Assembly: GCA_020849535.1 (NCBI GenBank)
Contig: JADLGB010000138.1
Location: forward strand, 1-59,408
Direction: 5' to 3'
Length of the DNA stretch: 59,408 bases
Source of the DNA: Candidatus Hydrogenedentota bacterium
GTDB taxonomy: Bacteria > Hydrogenedentota > Hydrogenedentia > Hydrogenedentales > SLHB01
The position numbers were made by a program, and so were the translations under genes. The notes beneath the pieces are model-generated. The model ran no database searches. It was not told where the DNA came from and worked only from the letters and a program-made list of their open reading frames with translations. Below, in pieces: positions 23,418 to 31,634 of this stretch; position 1 is the stretch's first letter; every line of letters starts with the position of its first letter.

Positions 23418-24857
23418 TCAGCCGCCGCTGGCCTGTTCGACGACTTCAACGCGGATCTGCCCGATGATGGGAATGATCTGGGCCTGCTGGAAAAGATCGC
23501 CTTCGGCGAGTTTGATGTGTGTCACGTCGGCGAGCGGCTGATTCCAGGTGGGATCCACATCGATCCACTTGCCCACCCACACCTTCGCCCACTGATGGAA
23601 GTAGAAGCCCGGCTTCCCGCCGTCCATGTAAATCAGGCCGGCTACTTCGCGCGAAGGCAACCCCGCGGCGCGGGCGAGGGCCACGAACAAGATGCTGTGC
23701 TCCGTGCAGTCCCCTTCGAGGCTGTCCAGTACTTCGAGTGCGTTCGTCAGCCGCGCCGAGAACACCGTGTCCACATTCTTGTACACCCATTCGCACAACA
23801 AGGCCGATGCCTTCAGAGAATCCTTCTCGTCACCCACGATCTCCCGGGCCTTCGCGAGAATGCGCGGGTCGTCGTTCTGCACGAACATAGTGGGCTTCAA
23901 CCACTGCGACACCTGTTCATCATTGACGGGCAGAGGCACCGCCGTGAATCCCTCGAGATTCATGGCCTTCCCCGTGAAGTCGTAGGCATCGCCGCTCTGC
24001 GAGAGAAACTGCCGCTCGTCGTTGAACAAGTGCGCGGGGGAAAGCGGGCCCTTCAGGCGCAAGTGCAGCTCCTTGCGCGTGCGTGGATCGGAGATCGGAG
24101 CGCTGACCATGGCGGCATTCGACACAATTACATCATTGCTGTAATCCACGTCCTGCGCGATCTCTTTCGGTTCGAGACGCATCGTGATCTGGCCCGCGGT
24201 GATGTCTTCCAGCGTCGTGCCTTTTTCGGTGACGTAGGAGATCGTTTCGATCCCCATGAAGTCGAGGCTGGTCTTGATCTGGTACACCTTGGTGGGCGCG
24301 CCCTCGAGCGTGCGCTCTTCCACCCCCACGATCTCGCTGTGCCCCTTGATCTCGCCGGGCTTCATGGGTTCAAACGTGGTGAAGGTCAGCGAGGCCCCCA
24401 CTTGCGGATTGCCCCGCACGAGTTCCGCCTGCTTCAGGGCATCTTCCAGGGACTCCTTAGGGCGGGGCATGCGGCGTTCGCCCTTGGTGCCCCCGACTTC
24501 CGCATGCAACACCAGTTCCTCGCCCTGCACAACGCCCAGGAACTTTGACGCGCCTTTCGCATCGTCGATCTGCTGTTCCACCGTCTGGAGCCGGCCGTCG
24601 GCCGCGTAGGTACGCTTCGCGAACATGCGCATGTCCTGTGGCACACCGGCCATGTTCAAGCGGAACCGCGCATCCTCGATAACCACCACGGTCCCATCGC
24701 CTGCCTTCTCCACCTTGTGCATGGAATAGCCCGACTTCTGCCCGTTGAGGTACAGCCCATACCAGTTCTCGCCCTCGAGCGAGGCCAGATCCAGGCTCTG
24801 GGCGGCCAAGACCCGGGGAAAAAGCATCAGGGTGACCATTATTACTACTCGCTTCAT
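23418..24857 (-). CDS. Exported transglutaminase-like superfamily protein
   Basis: About 479 residues with a signal peptide (MKRVVIMVTLMLFPRVLAAQ). The N-terminal 300 residues are a beta-rich domain of unknown role. The C-terminal part is a transglutaminase-like papain fold with Cys in EGDCTEHSILFVALARAAGL, His in FYFHQWAKVWV and Asp in WIDVDPTWNQ, so the catalytic triad is complete. The ATG at 24857 is preferred over an upstream ATG because it begins the signal peptide and follows GGAGA. It lies between lgt and the ydbH-like gene on the same strand. Periplasmic transglutaminase-like proteins often act as proteases or peptide-modifying enzymes; the substrate is unknown. Confidence 0.82.
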   Translation of the reverse strand: MKRVVIMVTLMLFPRVLAAQSLDLASLEGENWYGLYLNGQKSGYSMHKVEKAGDGTVVVIEDARFRLNMAGVPQDMRMFAKRTYAADGRLQTVEQQIDDAKGASKFLGVVQGEELVLHAEVGGTKGERRMPRPKESLEDALKQAELVRGNPQVGASLTFTTFEPMKPGEIKGHSEIVGVEERTLEGAPTKVYQIKTSLDFMGIETISYVTEKGTTLEDITAGQITMRLEPKEIAQDVDYSNDVIVSNAAMVSAPISDPRTRKELHLRLKGPLSPAHLFNDERQFLSQSGDAYDFTGKAMNLEGFTAVPLPVNDEQVSQWLKPTMFVQNDDPRILAKAREIVGDEKDSLKASALLCEWVYKNVDTVFSARLTNALEVLDSLEGDCTEHSILFVALARAAGLPSREVAGLIYMDGGKPGFYFHQWAKVWVGKWIDVDPTWNQPLADVTHIKLAEGDLFQQAQIIPIIGQIRVEVVEQASGG

Positions 24858-24901
24858 TACTGTTGTCTCCAGGGGCACCGCGAGACGCACAGGAACCGGC
24901 A

Positions 24902-25702
24902 CTATCCGGTTGCGGCGCGTCTACGCCGGATTTGGACCATTAGGGCAATCAACGCCGCCAGGACCATCGCCGCGCTGATGCTCTGTGAAAGCGTCAACCC
25001 AGCCACGCCGCGAACGCTATCGCCGCGGAGTATTTCGACGAGAAACCGCAGGATACCATACAAAAGCAGGTAGGCGCACACCACGCTTCCGCCCCAGGGT
25101 TTCCTGGACAAGAGACGTTTCAGCACCACGAATACCGCCACAAGGCCCACGGTCATGTAGAGTTGCGTAGGGTGCAAGGGAACCGTGTGGGCCATGTTTG
25201 GGCTCAGCATGTCCGCGTCGAGATGATCCTGGTAGGCCACGCTCCCCGGTGGAAACGCAACTCCCCAAGGATAGGGACAGGCCATCCCGTAGCAGCAACC
25301 GTTCAGGAAGCAACCGATTCGCGTAATGGCCTCGCCAAGGGCGAGATATGGCGCGCCGATGTCCGCGACAGGCAGCACGCGCAGACCGCGCAACCGGCAG
25401 TACGCCGCGACGGCAAGCGCCCCCCCCGCTAAGCCTCCATAGAAGACCAGCCCCCCCTTCCATACCAGGAGTGCTTGAGCAAGCGCTCGAATGCCCTCGT
25501 ATTGGAGAACATAGAAGACACGGGCTCCGAGCAGGGCCCCCGCCAGTGCCCAAATGCCAATCGCTGGCGACAAGGCGGGTGCGCTGGCGCCGCGTTTGGA
25601 CTCCCGGACCGCCAGCAATGTGCAAATCACGAAGGCGGCCGCCAACAACGTGCGGTACGAATGAAAAGTGAGGCCAAATACCGTGATCAAGTCTGGTTTC
25701 AT
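24902..25702 (-). CDS. lgt: Prolipoprotein diacylglyceryl transferase
   Basis: A 266-residue inner-membrane enzyme with about seven transmembrane segments. It transfers diacylglyceryl from phosphatidylglycerol to the lipobox cysteine of prolipoproteins. Recognisable motifs are WKGGLVFYGGLAGG, the active-site region GEAITRIGCFLNGCCYG and the HPTQLY motif. A nearby arginine-rich tail (QIRRRRAATG) is cytoplasmic. The start is taken at ATG 25702 (MKPDLITVFG) because the family begins just before the first helix; the longer frame adds 21 unrelated residues. It heads the minus-strand cluster that includes the YnbE-YdbL lipoprotein, a direct Lgt substrate by its lipobox. Confidence 0.93.
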   Translation of the reverse strand: MKPDLITVFGLTFHSYRTLLAAAFVICTLLAVRESKRGASAPALSPAIGIWALAGALLGARVFYVLQYEGIRALAQALLVWKGGLVFYGGLAGGALAVAAYCRLRGLRVLPVADIGAPYLALGEAITRIGCFLNGCCYGMACPYPWGVAFPPGSVAYQDHLDADMLSPNMAHTVPLHPTQLYMTVGLVAVFVVLKRLLSRKPWGGSVVCAYLLLYGILRFLVEILRGDSVRGVAGLTLSQSISAAMVLAALIALMVQIRRRRAATG

Positions 25703-25802
25703 GGGGCTTCTCTGAGAATACCCACGCGCACCCCGCCGGTCAATGCCCATCGTAGGGCCTTGCACCTCGCGGGTGGTGCCCCGTGCGCGGGAAGTCCGCG
25801 AC

Positions 25803-26266
25803 GTAGGGCGGGATTTGTTCCCGCCCTCTTCGGTGACCCGTGCACGCGAGAAGTCCGAGATGTAGGGCGGGATTTGTTCCCGCCCTCTTCGGTGCCCCGT
25901 GCGCGGGAAATCCGAGACGTAGGGCGGGATTTGTTCCCGCCCTCTTCGTTGCCCCGTGTGCGAGAAGTCCGAGACGTAGGGCGGGATTTGTTCCCGCCCT
26001 CTTCGGTGCCCCGTGCGCGAGAAGTCCGAGACGTAGGGCGGGATTTGTTCCCGCCCTCTTCGTTGCCCCGTGCGCGCGGGAAGTCCGAGACGTAGGGCGG
26101 GAGTTGTTCCCGCCCTCTTCGGTGCCCCGCGCGCGCGGGAAGTCCGCGACGTAGGGCGGGATTTGTTCCCGCCCTCTTCGGTGCCCCGTGCGCGAGAAGT
26201 CCGAGATGTAGGGCGGGATTTGTTCCCGCCCTCTTCGGTGCCCCGTGCGCGTGGGAAGTCCGAGAC
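25803..26266. repeat. Eight-copy 57-59 bp tandem hairpin array
   Basis: Units start at 25803, 25862, 25919, 25976, 26033, 26092, 26151 and 26208. Each begins GTAGGGCGGGATTTGTTCCC and contains the inverted repeat AGGGCGGGA / TCCCGCCCT around a TTTGT loop. Each is followed by a less conserved segment such as CCCCGTGCGCGAGAAG. Unlike CRISPR spacers, the intervening segments are also near-identical. A degenerate half unit begins near 25752. The array fills most of the non-coding gap 25703-26401 between lgt and the symporter. Related copies occur at 44703-44816. Long open frames on both strands here are products of the repeat. Confidence 0.92.
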
Positions 26267-26401
26267 GGGGACTCTCCCCGCGGACTCCGGAAATTTGACC
26301 GCCCAGGGTCAATGCACGTAAAGTACGGCATTCCCCGCGGGCGGACGCGGGGCTCCGGGGTTGCTTCTTCATCATAAGTGTCGTGCTGCGGAAGGTCTCT
26401 T

Positions 26402-27964
26402 ATGGAAAATGTAATCGGTCTCGCAGGCATTGATCTGGTCATCATTGCCGTCTATATGCTAGGCACGCTGGCCTTGGGGTTCTTCTGCACCCGCTATGTG
26501 GGCAACGCGGAAGACTTCTTCGTATCCGGTAAATCGCTCCCCTTCTGGGCCATCGGCTTCTCGATCGTCGTGAGCGACATCGGCGCGACGGACTTCGTGG
26601 CGGTGGCGGGGGCGACGTTCCGCAACGGGGTATCGGCCGCGAATTTCGACTGGATGGGTTCGATGCCTGCCATGGTGTTCGCGGCCTTTGTCTTCGTGCC
26701 GTATTTTTGGCGCACCGGCGTTTTCACCATCCCGGAATTCCTGGGGATGCGTTACAACAGCGCCGTCCAATTCGTGCAGGCCCTAATCTGGGCCATCGTC
26801 TTGTTCCTTGGCCTCGCGATCATGTTGTGGGTCACCGCCGACAAACTCATGCACACGGTATTGGGCTGGGATGTGTACCGCTCCATGTGGCTCATGGCCG
26901 TGGTCACGGGCCTATACACCTTCTCCGGCGGATTGACCGCGGTGGTGTTTACCGATGTGGTGCAACTCGTCGTGATGTATGTGGGCGGCTTGGGCCTGCT
27001 CTGGCTGTCCTTGTGGGAGGTCGGCGGCTGGTCCGCTCTGCAACAGGCGGTGCTCGCGAAGGGCCCGGAGTTTCACAATCACTTCACCATCCTGTTGCCG
27101 CATGACACGACAGGCCCCTTCCCCTGGACAGGCATCGTGTTCGGCCTGGGCATCGTGCTGGCCATCGCCTATATGAGCGGCAACCAAGTCATCGTGCAGC
27201 GCACCCTGGGCGCCCGCACCGAGTGGGACGCCAAGGCCGGCATGCTCACGGGCGGCTTCCTGAAATCCATGATCCCGCTGATGGTGGCGCTTCCAGGTCT
27301 CTGCGCGATTATCTTGGTGCCGCACCTTCCCGTCGAAGAGGCGGATCGCGCCGTGCCGGAGATGATCCGGCTGCTGCTGCCGGCAGGTTTGCGGGGGCTG
27401 ATGTTCGCGGCCTTGTTCGCGGCGCTGATGTCCAGTATCTCGGGCACGTTGAACTCGGCCACGACGATCTTCATCACCGATATCTGGGGCCAGATTCGCC
27501 GCTGGTCCGGCCAGAGCGCCTATACGGAACAGCAGGCCTTGAACATGGGCCGCGGCTTCACGGCGTTTCTCATCATCATTTCGGCACTTCTCGCCAAGCC
27601 CATAGCGGATCGAGAGAGCATCTACGTGTTCAGCCAGACCATTCTGAGCATGTTCCAGGGCCCGACGCTCGCCATCTTGCTGTTGGGCATCATCTGGCCG
27701 CGCGCGACGCGTTGGGGCGGCCTGGCCGGGCTCGTGCTCGGCGTCACGTTCTGCTTCATCCTTAATTACACGCCGGGCCTGTTCCCCTCCGAGAATCCGT
27801 TCCTGTTCGTGGCATGGTGGTCGTTCGTCTTCGCCATGGCAGTCACCATCATCGTGAGCTTGCTGACTCCCCGGGAGCCGGAAGAGAAGCTTCGCGGCCT
27901 CGTGTGGAGTTCGGTGGTGCAGAACACCGCGGCGCAGGACGCGCTGAAGGAAAGGAATTCGTAA
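26402..27964 (+). CDS. Sodium:solute symporter family (SSS) transporter
   Basis: A 520-residue inner-membrane protein with 13-14 predicted transmembrane helices of the SSS (SLC5-like) family. The start region GLAGIDLVIIAVYMLGTLALG, the segment GNAEDFFVSGKSLPFW and SFVVSD-like IVVSDIGATDFVAVAGA match the first helices. TIPEFLGMRYN is typical of helix 3, and MSSISGTLNSATTIFITDIW is typical of helix 8-9. Such proteins import sugars, inositol or other small solutes with sodium. The start ATG 26402 follows GGAAGG at 26390-26395. The stop overlaps the next start (TAATG), so it is coupled to two small membrane proteins. The substrate cannot be assigned. Confidence 0.92.
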   Translation: MENVIGLAGIDLVIIAVYMLGTLALGFFCTRYVGNAEDFFVSGKSLPFWAIGFSIVVSDIGATDFVAVAGATFRNGVSAANFDWMGSMPAMVFAAFVFVPYFWRTGVFTIPEFLGMRYNSAVQFVQALIWAIVLFLGLAIMLWVTADKLMHTVLGWDVYRSMWLMAVVTGLYTFSGGLTAVVFTDVVQLVVMYVGGLGLLWLSLWEVGGWSALQQAVLAKGPEFHNHFTILLPHDTTGPFPWTGIVFGLGIVLAIAYMSGNQVIVQRTLGARTEWDAKAGMLTGGFLKSMIPLMVALPGLCAIILVPHLPVEEADRAVPEMIRLLLPAGLRGLMFAALFAALMSSISGTLNSATTIFITDIWGQIRRWSGQSAYTEQQALNMGRGFTAFLIIISALLAKPIADRESIYVFSQTILSMFQGPTLAILLLGIIWPRATRWGGLAGLVLGVTFCFILNYTPGLFPSENPFLFVAWWSFVFAMAVTIIVSLLTPREPEEKLRGLVWSSVVQNTAAQDALKERNS

Positions 27965-28242
27965 TGCAGGAGTACCTCGAAGCGTTCTGCAAGGCGGTAT
28001 TCTATCCGCCCCTTCACAAGTTTTTTGAACCGATCAACAAGCTGCTCGCGCCCATCTACCAGCCGTGGGCGACGATCATCGCGATAGCGTTCTTTGTGGG
28101 TACGATGCTGTGGGTGGGGTTCGTCCTGAAAGAGTCGTACGTGAACATGGGCCGGCCCACAAAAGCCTGGTACACCGACCTGCGCATTTGGACGGTCATC
28201 TCCATGCTGCCCCATGTGTTCGTCTACTTCTACTTCTATTGA
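27964..28242 (+). CDS. Small membrane protein coupled to the SSS symporter
   Basis: A 92-residue protein with one strong transmembrane helix (ATIIAIAFFVGTMLWVGFVL, about 36-55) and a second hydrophobic stretch near the C-terminus (WTVISMLPHVFVYFYFY). The start codon overlaps the stop of the symporter gene, which implies tight co-translation. I recognise no family. It may be an accessory subunit of the symporter, but that is inferred from position alone. Confidence 0.7.
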   Translation: MQEYLEAFCKAVFYPPLHKFFEPINKLLAPIYQPWATIIAIAFFVGTMLWVGFVLKESYVNMGRPTKAWYTDLRIWTVISMLPHVFVYFYFY

Positions 28243-28252
28243 GGATTGAGGC

Positions 28253-28504
28253 ATGACCAAGACCATCGAAAAGACCGCGGAAGAACACAGCGCCGCTGAG
28301 ATGATGAAGCGCGATGGCGAAACCTACATGGCCGTCGGCCTCTTTATCCTGGCGCTGAGTGTTCCCGTGCTGATCGGGACGATCTGGGCGTTGGACAGGC
28401 CGCACGCCGCAGTCGTGAACGCCACGTGCGGCGCGGCCCTGGGCGTCGTCGGCGGGGGCGCCATCGCCTATGGATGGAAACTCTTCAAAAGGGCGACCTC
28501 ATAA
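28253..28504 (+). CDS. Second small membrane protein of the symporter operon
   Basis: An 83-residue protein: a charged N-terminal tail of about 24 residues, then two predicted transmembrane helices (MAVGLFILALSVPVLIGTIW and a glycine-rich VVNATCGAALGVVGGGAIAY). It starts 10 bases after the previous stop, with TGAGGAT-like purines upstream. No known family is recognised. The glycine-rich second helix suggests close helix packing, possibly against the symporter. Confidence 0.68.
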   Translation: MTKTIEKTAEEHSAAEMMKRDGETYMAVGLFILALSVPVLIGTIWALDRPHAAVVNATCGAALGVVGGGAIAYGWKLFKRATS

Positions 28505-28509
28505 CCCCC

Positions 28510-29109
28510 GTGAATCTGCTCCTCCTACCCGCGCGGTACGATATGGAAAGCGCGGCGCGCGTTTTCTACAGGCCCCGTGCCACCAACCTCTACGGGATTC
28601 TGCGGCCCCGTCCTGTCAAGCGGTCGCCGCGCGGATTGCCGGCCTCCCTCGAACTGGTCTGGATGCCCGTTTACATCTTCCGGATGCAGTTGTCCAAGGG
28701 AGAGAAGCGCAGCGACACGTGGGTTTCCGTCGACGCGAGTTTCGGGGGCTTTGCCCTTTTCGATCGGCTGAGTGTTCTTGAAGAACGCGCGCCTGAAGGC
28801 GCAGTCTTCGATCCAGTTATCTCGGAGGAAGCTGCGGAACGCATTGCCCGGTTTGAAACGGTGCGCTATCTCCTTCGGCGGCGGGGCGCCAAACCCAACA
28901 TCGATGGCGTCGCGGAGCACCGGCTCTACTACACGCCGGTTTGGGTGTACTACTTCCGGCGCTTCGGCTCGAAAATCGACTTGGCGGTGCTGGATGGGTA
29001 CACCGGGGAAAAGATGGGTGGCCGCATGCGGATCGCCGTGTTGGATGCCTTCATTCGTACCCGGAAGGAGCGGCTGGCGCAGGCCGGGCATGAGCAACAC
29101 CGCACGTGA
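28510..29109 (+). CDS. Conserved-looking cytosolic protein of unknown function
   Basis: About 199 residues from a GTG start at 28510, five bases after the previous stop; ATG 28543 is an alternative. The sequence is rich in arginine and aromatic residues (LELVWMPVYIFRMQL, YYTPVWVYYFRRFGSKIDL, GYTGEKMGGRMRIAVLDAFI) and has no signal peptide or membrane helix. The pattern of repeated YxP-VWVYYF-like strands suggests an alpha/beta or beta-rich fold, but I do not recognise a family. As the last gene of the symporter cluster it may be co-expressed with it. Confidence 0.6.
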   Translation: MNLLLLPARYDMESAARVFYRPRATNLYGILRPRPVKRSPRGLPASLELVWMPVYIFRMQLSKGEKRSDTWVSVDASFGGFALFDRLSVLEERAPEGAVFDPVISEEAAERIARFETVRYLLRRRGAKPNIDGVAEHRLYYTPVWVYYFRRFGSKIDLAVLDGYTGEKMGGRMRIAVLDAFIRTRKERLAQAGHEQHRT

Positions 29110-29130
29110 TCTTGGGGCCTTGGCCCGGCA

Positions 29131-29160
29131 AAGACACAGGCGAGGGCGCCTGTGACACAC
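29131..29160. repeat. Dispersed 30-bp palindromic element, copy 1
   Basis: AGACACAGGCGAGGGCGCCTGTG followed by ACACAC. CACAGGCG and CGCCTGTG pair. Near-identical copies lie at 52287-52316 and, inverted, at 52414-52443. A separate hairpin (GCCACGCC / GGCGTGGC) lies at about 29264-29281 in the same gap before the GH3 gene end. Confidence 0.75.
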
Positions 29161-29342
29161 GCGCATGCCCCGCCTTGTGCACTCTTCTTCTCTCCCTGTC
29201 CTTGACCCGCCCCAATGCCTGGACTGCGCAGTTTTCCTTCTCTCAGTAGATAGCCGTGTGGCATAGCCACGCCGGGGCGTGGCTGTGCTCTTGATTCTTG
29301 GGCTTCCATCGAATTGGCCGAGGACCAATCGCCAGGTATCCG

Positions 29343-31517
29343 CTACTCCTTAACCTTCAACACCTGGCCGACTTGCAGGTCGATCGATTTCAGGCTATTC
29401 CAGTCCATGAGTTGCTTCACCGTGACGCCGTGTGCGTCGGCGATCTTTCCGAGGAAATCCCCCCGCTGCACGGTATACGTTGAAGGCTTCTCCTCCGCCA
29501 CCGGAGCGGCGGGAGCCGCCGGCGCTGCAGCCGGCACACTCGCGTCCGCAGGGACGTACAGTTTGAGTTCCTGCCCCGCGTAGATGCCGGTCTTCGTCAA
29601 GCCGTTCCAGGTCATGATGTCCTGATAGGTCACCCCATACTCGCTGGCGATCGTCGCGAGAAACTCGCCCGCTTTGACCTTGTGCATGACGGCCTTGGTG
29701 TTGGCGGGCTGCCCTTCAGCAGGAGCTGCGGGCTGCTCGGGCGCGGCCTCTTCCGCCGGCACGTCCGCGGGGGGCTGAGCCGATTCTGGCGCTGCGGCGG
29801 GCTCGGTAACAGGGGCCGTGCCCTCAGCGGGCGCGGGTGGCGTTGTCTCAGGCGCGGCGGCGGCAGGCTCGACCGCAGGGGCTGGAGTCCCTTCAGCAGG
29901 AGCCGGAGCCGCAGGGGGTGTTTCCGGGGCGGGCGCTGGGGCGGGTTCGGCGGGCGGTTCTGGCGCTGGAGCAGGTTCTGCCTCGGGCGCCGGAGCGGGC
30001 GCACCCACGATAAGCGTCTGGCCGACACGCAAGGTGTCGCTCTTGAGTTTGTTCCAGTCCCTAATCTGCTGGATGGTCACCTTGTAGGTAGTGGCCACTT
30101 TGTAGAGGGTGTCGCCTTTTACCACGGTGTGGGTCTGTTGTGCGGCGGGTTCCGCGGGCGGGGTTTCGGCCGTACCGGGTTCGCCCGCGACTTCCAGTGG
30201 CGGCAGTTCGGGTATACCGCCTTTCAGGCCGGGTACGGGCTTGCGCAGCCACTGCTGCCAGGCGTCCAGCCGCTTCTTGCCTTCGCTGAGGAGACGCCTG
30301 TCGAGCGTACCCGCGGCTGCGGCCGCGTCCACGGCGGCGGCGACGGCCCGCACGCGGTCAGGATCGCCGTCCAGCAGGAGGACGGCATCGCATCCGGCCG
30401 CGAAGGCCTGCACGGCGGCGTCCTCGACCTTCATGGAACCCGAGATCGCGGGAGCGCTCAGGTCGTCCGCGATGATGACGCCCTTGTATTGCCACTTATC
30501 CCGAACGAGTTTTTGAATGAGTTCAGGCGAAAGGGAAGCAGGGCGCTGTGGGAATTCCTTGTCCAGTCCCGGAGCCGCGACATGGCCGACGAGCAACCCG
30601 GGTACCTCATGTCCAGCCGCCTCCATGAAGGGGAAGACGATTTCCGTCTGGGCCGGTGAATCAGGCAGGGTTGCGAGAGCCGACACGCCATCGCCACCTT
30701 CGGCGCCGCGGCCGGGGAAATGCTTGGCGACCGGGATGACATTGCCTTGGGTGACGCCTTCCGCAAACGCAAGCGCAAGCGCGCGCACCGTGGTGTAGTC
30801 CGTGCCGAAGGTTCGATCCTTCATGGCGTCAGGCGCGCCGTTTGCGAAGACGTCCAACACGGGAGCCAGCAAGATGCCGATCCCGCGTCCTTCGAGAGAC
30901 TTGGCAGTTTCGAGGCCGGCTCCACGGGCGTATTCGAGGTCGCGGCGTTCGCCAATCATCGCGGCGCTGGGCGCTTCAGCCGGAGGCAGGTTGAGGATGT
31001 TGTACTTACCGCCTTCCTGCGCGACGGCGATGAGCGGCAGGCTGTCGATGTCCTTGCCCAGGCCCACGGCTTCCTTGATCGACTTGATGAACGGGATGGT
31101 CTGAATCTTGTTCTTGACGTTGCCGGCGGTAAGGACCACGCCTCCGGGTTTCAGTTCCGCGAGCATATCGCGGGTCTTGTCGTCGAGCTTGGTGCCATTC
31201 ACCGCCACGAAAAAGTGGCGCGCGGCCCAAGTGTCCTCCAGTTCATCGATACCGGCGGGCGCGGAAGGTGGCTGAGCCGTTTCGACCGGCGCCGGAGGCG
31301 GAGGCTCGACTGTGGGCTCGACCGTGGGCTCGACGGTCTGCCCGGATGGGGTGGGCTCTTCTACAGGCGGGAGGGCGGCCTGCTGGACCTGGGGTGTTGC
31401 GCCCCGGCCTGCGAAGATTGCATAGCACAGAGCGAATCCGATGAGAAGGCCAAACACAAACGAGCCCACAAAGAGGAACGTCAGGACGGAATTTCGCTTT
31501 CGACTGTAAATGTCCAA
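29343..31517 (-). CDS. Membrane-anchored GH3 family protein with three LysM repeats
   Basis: A 724-residue protein. Residues about 9-35 form an N-terminal transmembrane anchor, followed by a Pro/Glu/Val-rich stalk. Residues about 75-410 are a glycoside hydrolase family 3 domain of the NagZ beta-N-acetylglucosaminidase type (KHFPGRG at 265-271, IIADDL with Asp351/Asp352). LysM repeats lie at about 463-504, 611-655 and 680-724, separated by long Ala/Pro/Glu linkers. LysM binds peptidoglycan glycans, so the enzyme probably acts on the cell wall from the outer face of the inner membrane. Oddity: NagZ usually has KHFPGHG followed by DSH; here the first His is Arg and the DSH His is missing (GDGVS), so activity may be altered or lost. 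Confidence 0.85.
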   Translation of the reverse strand: MDIYSRKRNSVLTFLFVGSFVFGLLIGFALCYAIFAGRGATPQVQQAALPPVEEPTPSGQTVEPTVEPTVEPPPPAPVETAQPPSAPAGIDELEDTWAARHFFVAVNGTKLDDKTRDMLAELKPGGVVLTAGNVKNKIQTIPFIKSIKEAVGLGKDIDSLPLIAVAQEGGKYNILNLPPAEAPSAAMIGERRDLEYARGAGLETAKSLEGRGIGILLAPVLDVFANGAPDAMKDRTFGTDYTTVRALALAFAEGVTQGNVIPVAKHFPGRGAEGGDGVSALATLPDSPAQTEIVFPFMEAAGHEVPGLLVGHVAAPGLDKEFPQRPASLSPELIQKLVRDKWQYKGVIIADDLSAPAISGSMKVEDAAVQAFAAGCDAVLLLDGDPDRVRAVAAAVDAAAAAGTLDRRLLSEGKKRLDAWQQWLRKPVPGLKGGIPELPPLEVAGEPGTAETPPAEPAAQQTHTVVKGDTLYKVATTYKVTIQQIRDWNKLKSDTLRVGQTLIVGAPAPAPEAEPAPAPEPPAEPAPAPAPETPPAAPAPAEGTPAPAVEPAAAAPETTPPAPAEGTAPVTEPAAAPESAQPPADVPAEEAAPEQPAAPAEGQPANTKAVMHKVKAGEFLATIASEYGVTYQDIMTWNGLTKTGIYAGQELKLYVPADASVPAAAPAAPAAPVAEEKPSTYTVQRGDFLGKIADAHGVTVKQLMDWNSLKSIDLQVGQVLKVKE

Positions 31518-31634
31518 GAATCGTCTCCGCAGTGCGCCCTGCGATGAGGGCGGGCAAGAACGGTCTCACGGTCCACACGCCAAGCGTGTTCTACCTCTAC
31601 TATCCCCGCACCCACACGGTGGATGCCAACGAGT

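Noticed and set aside
25803..26266. CRISPR array
   Set aside because: The segments between the hairpins are nearly identical to each other, so they are not unique spacers, and no cas gene is near. It is a tandem repeat.
25475..26445. Long repetitive proteins on both strands over the tandem array
   Set aside because: Open frames exist in several frames of both strands because the repeat unit lacks stops. They have no ribosome sites and no family match.
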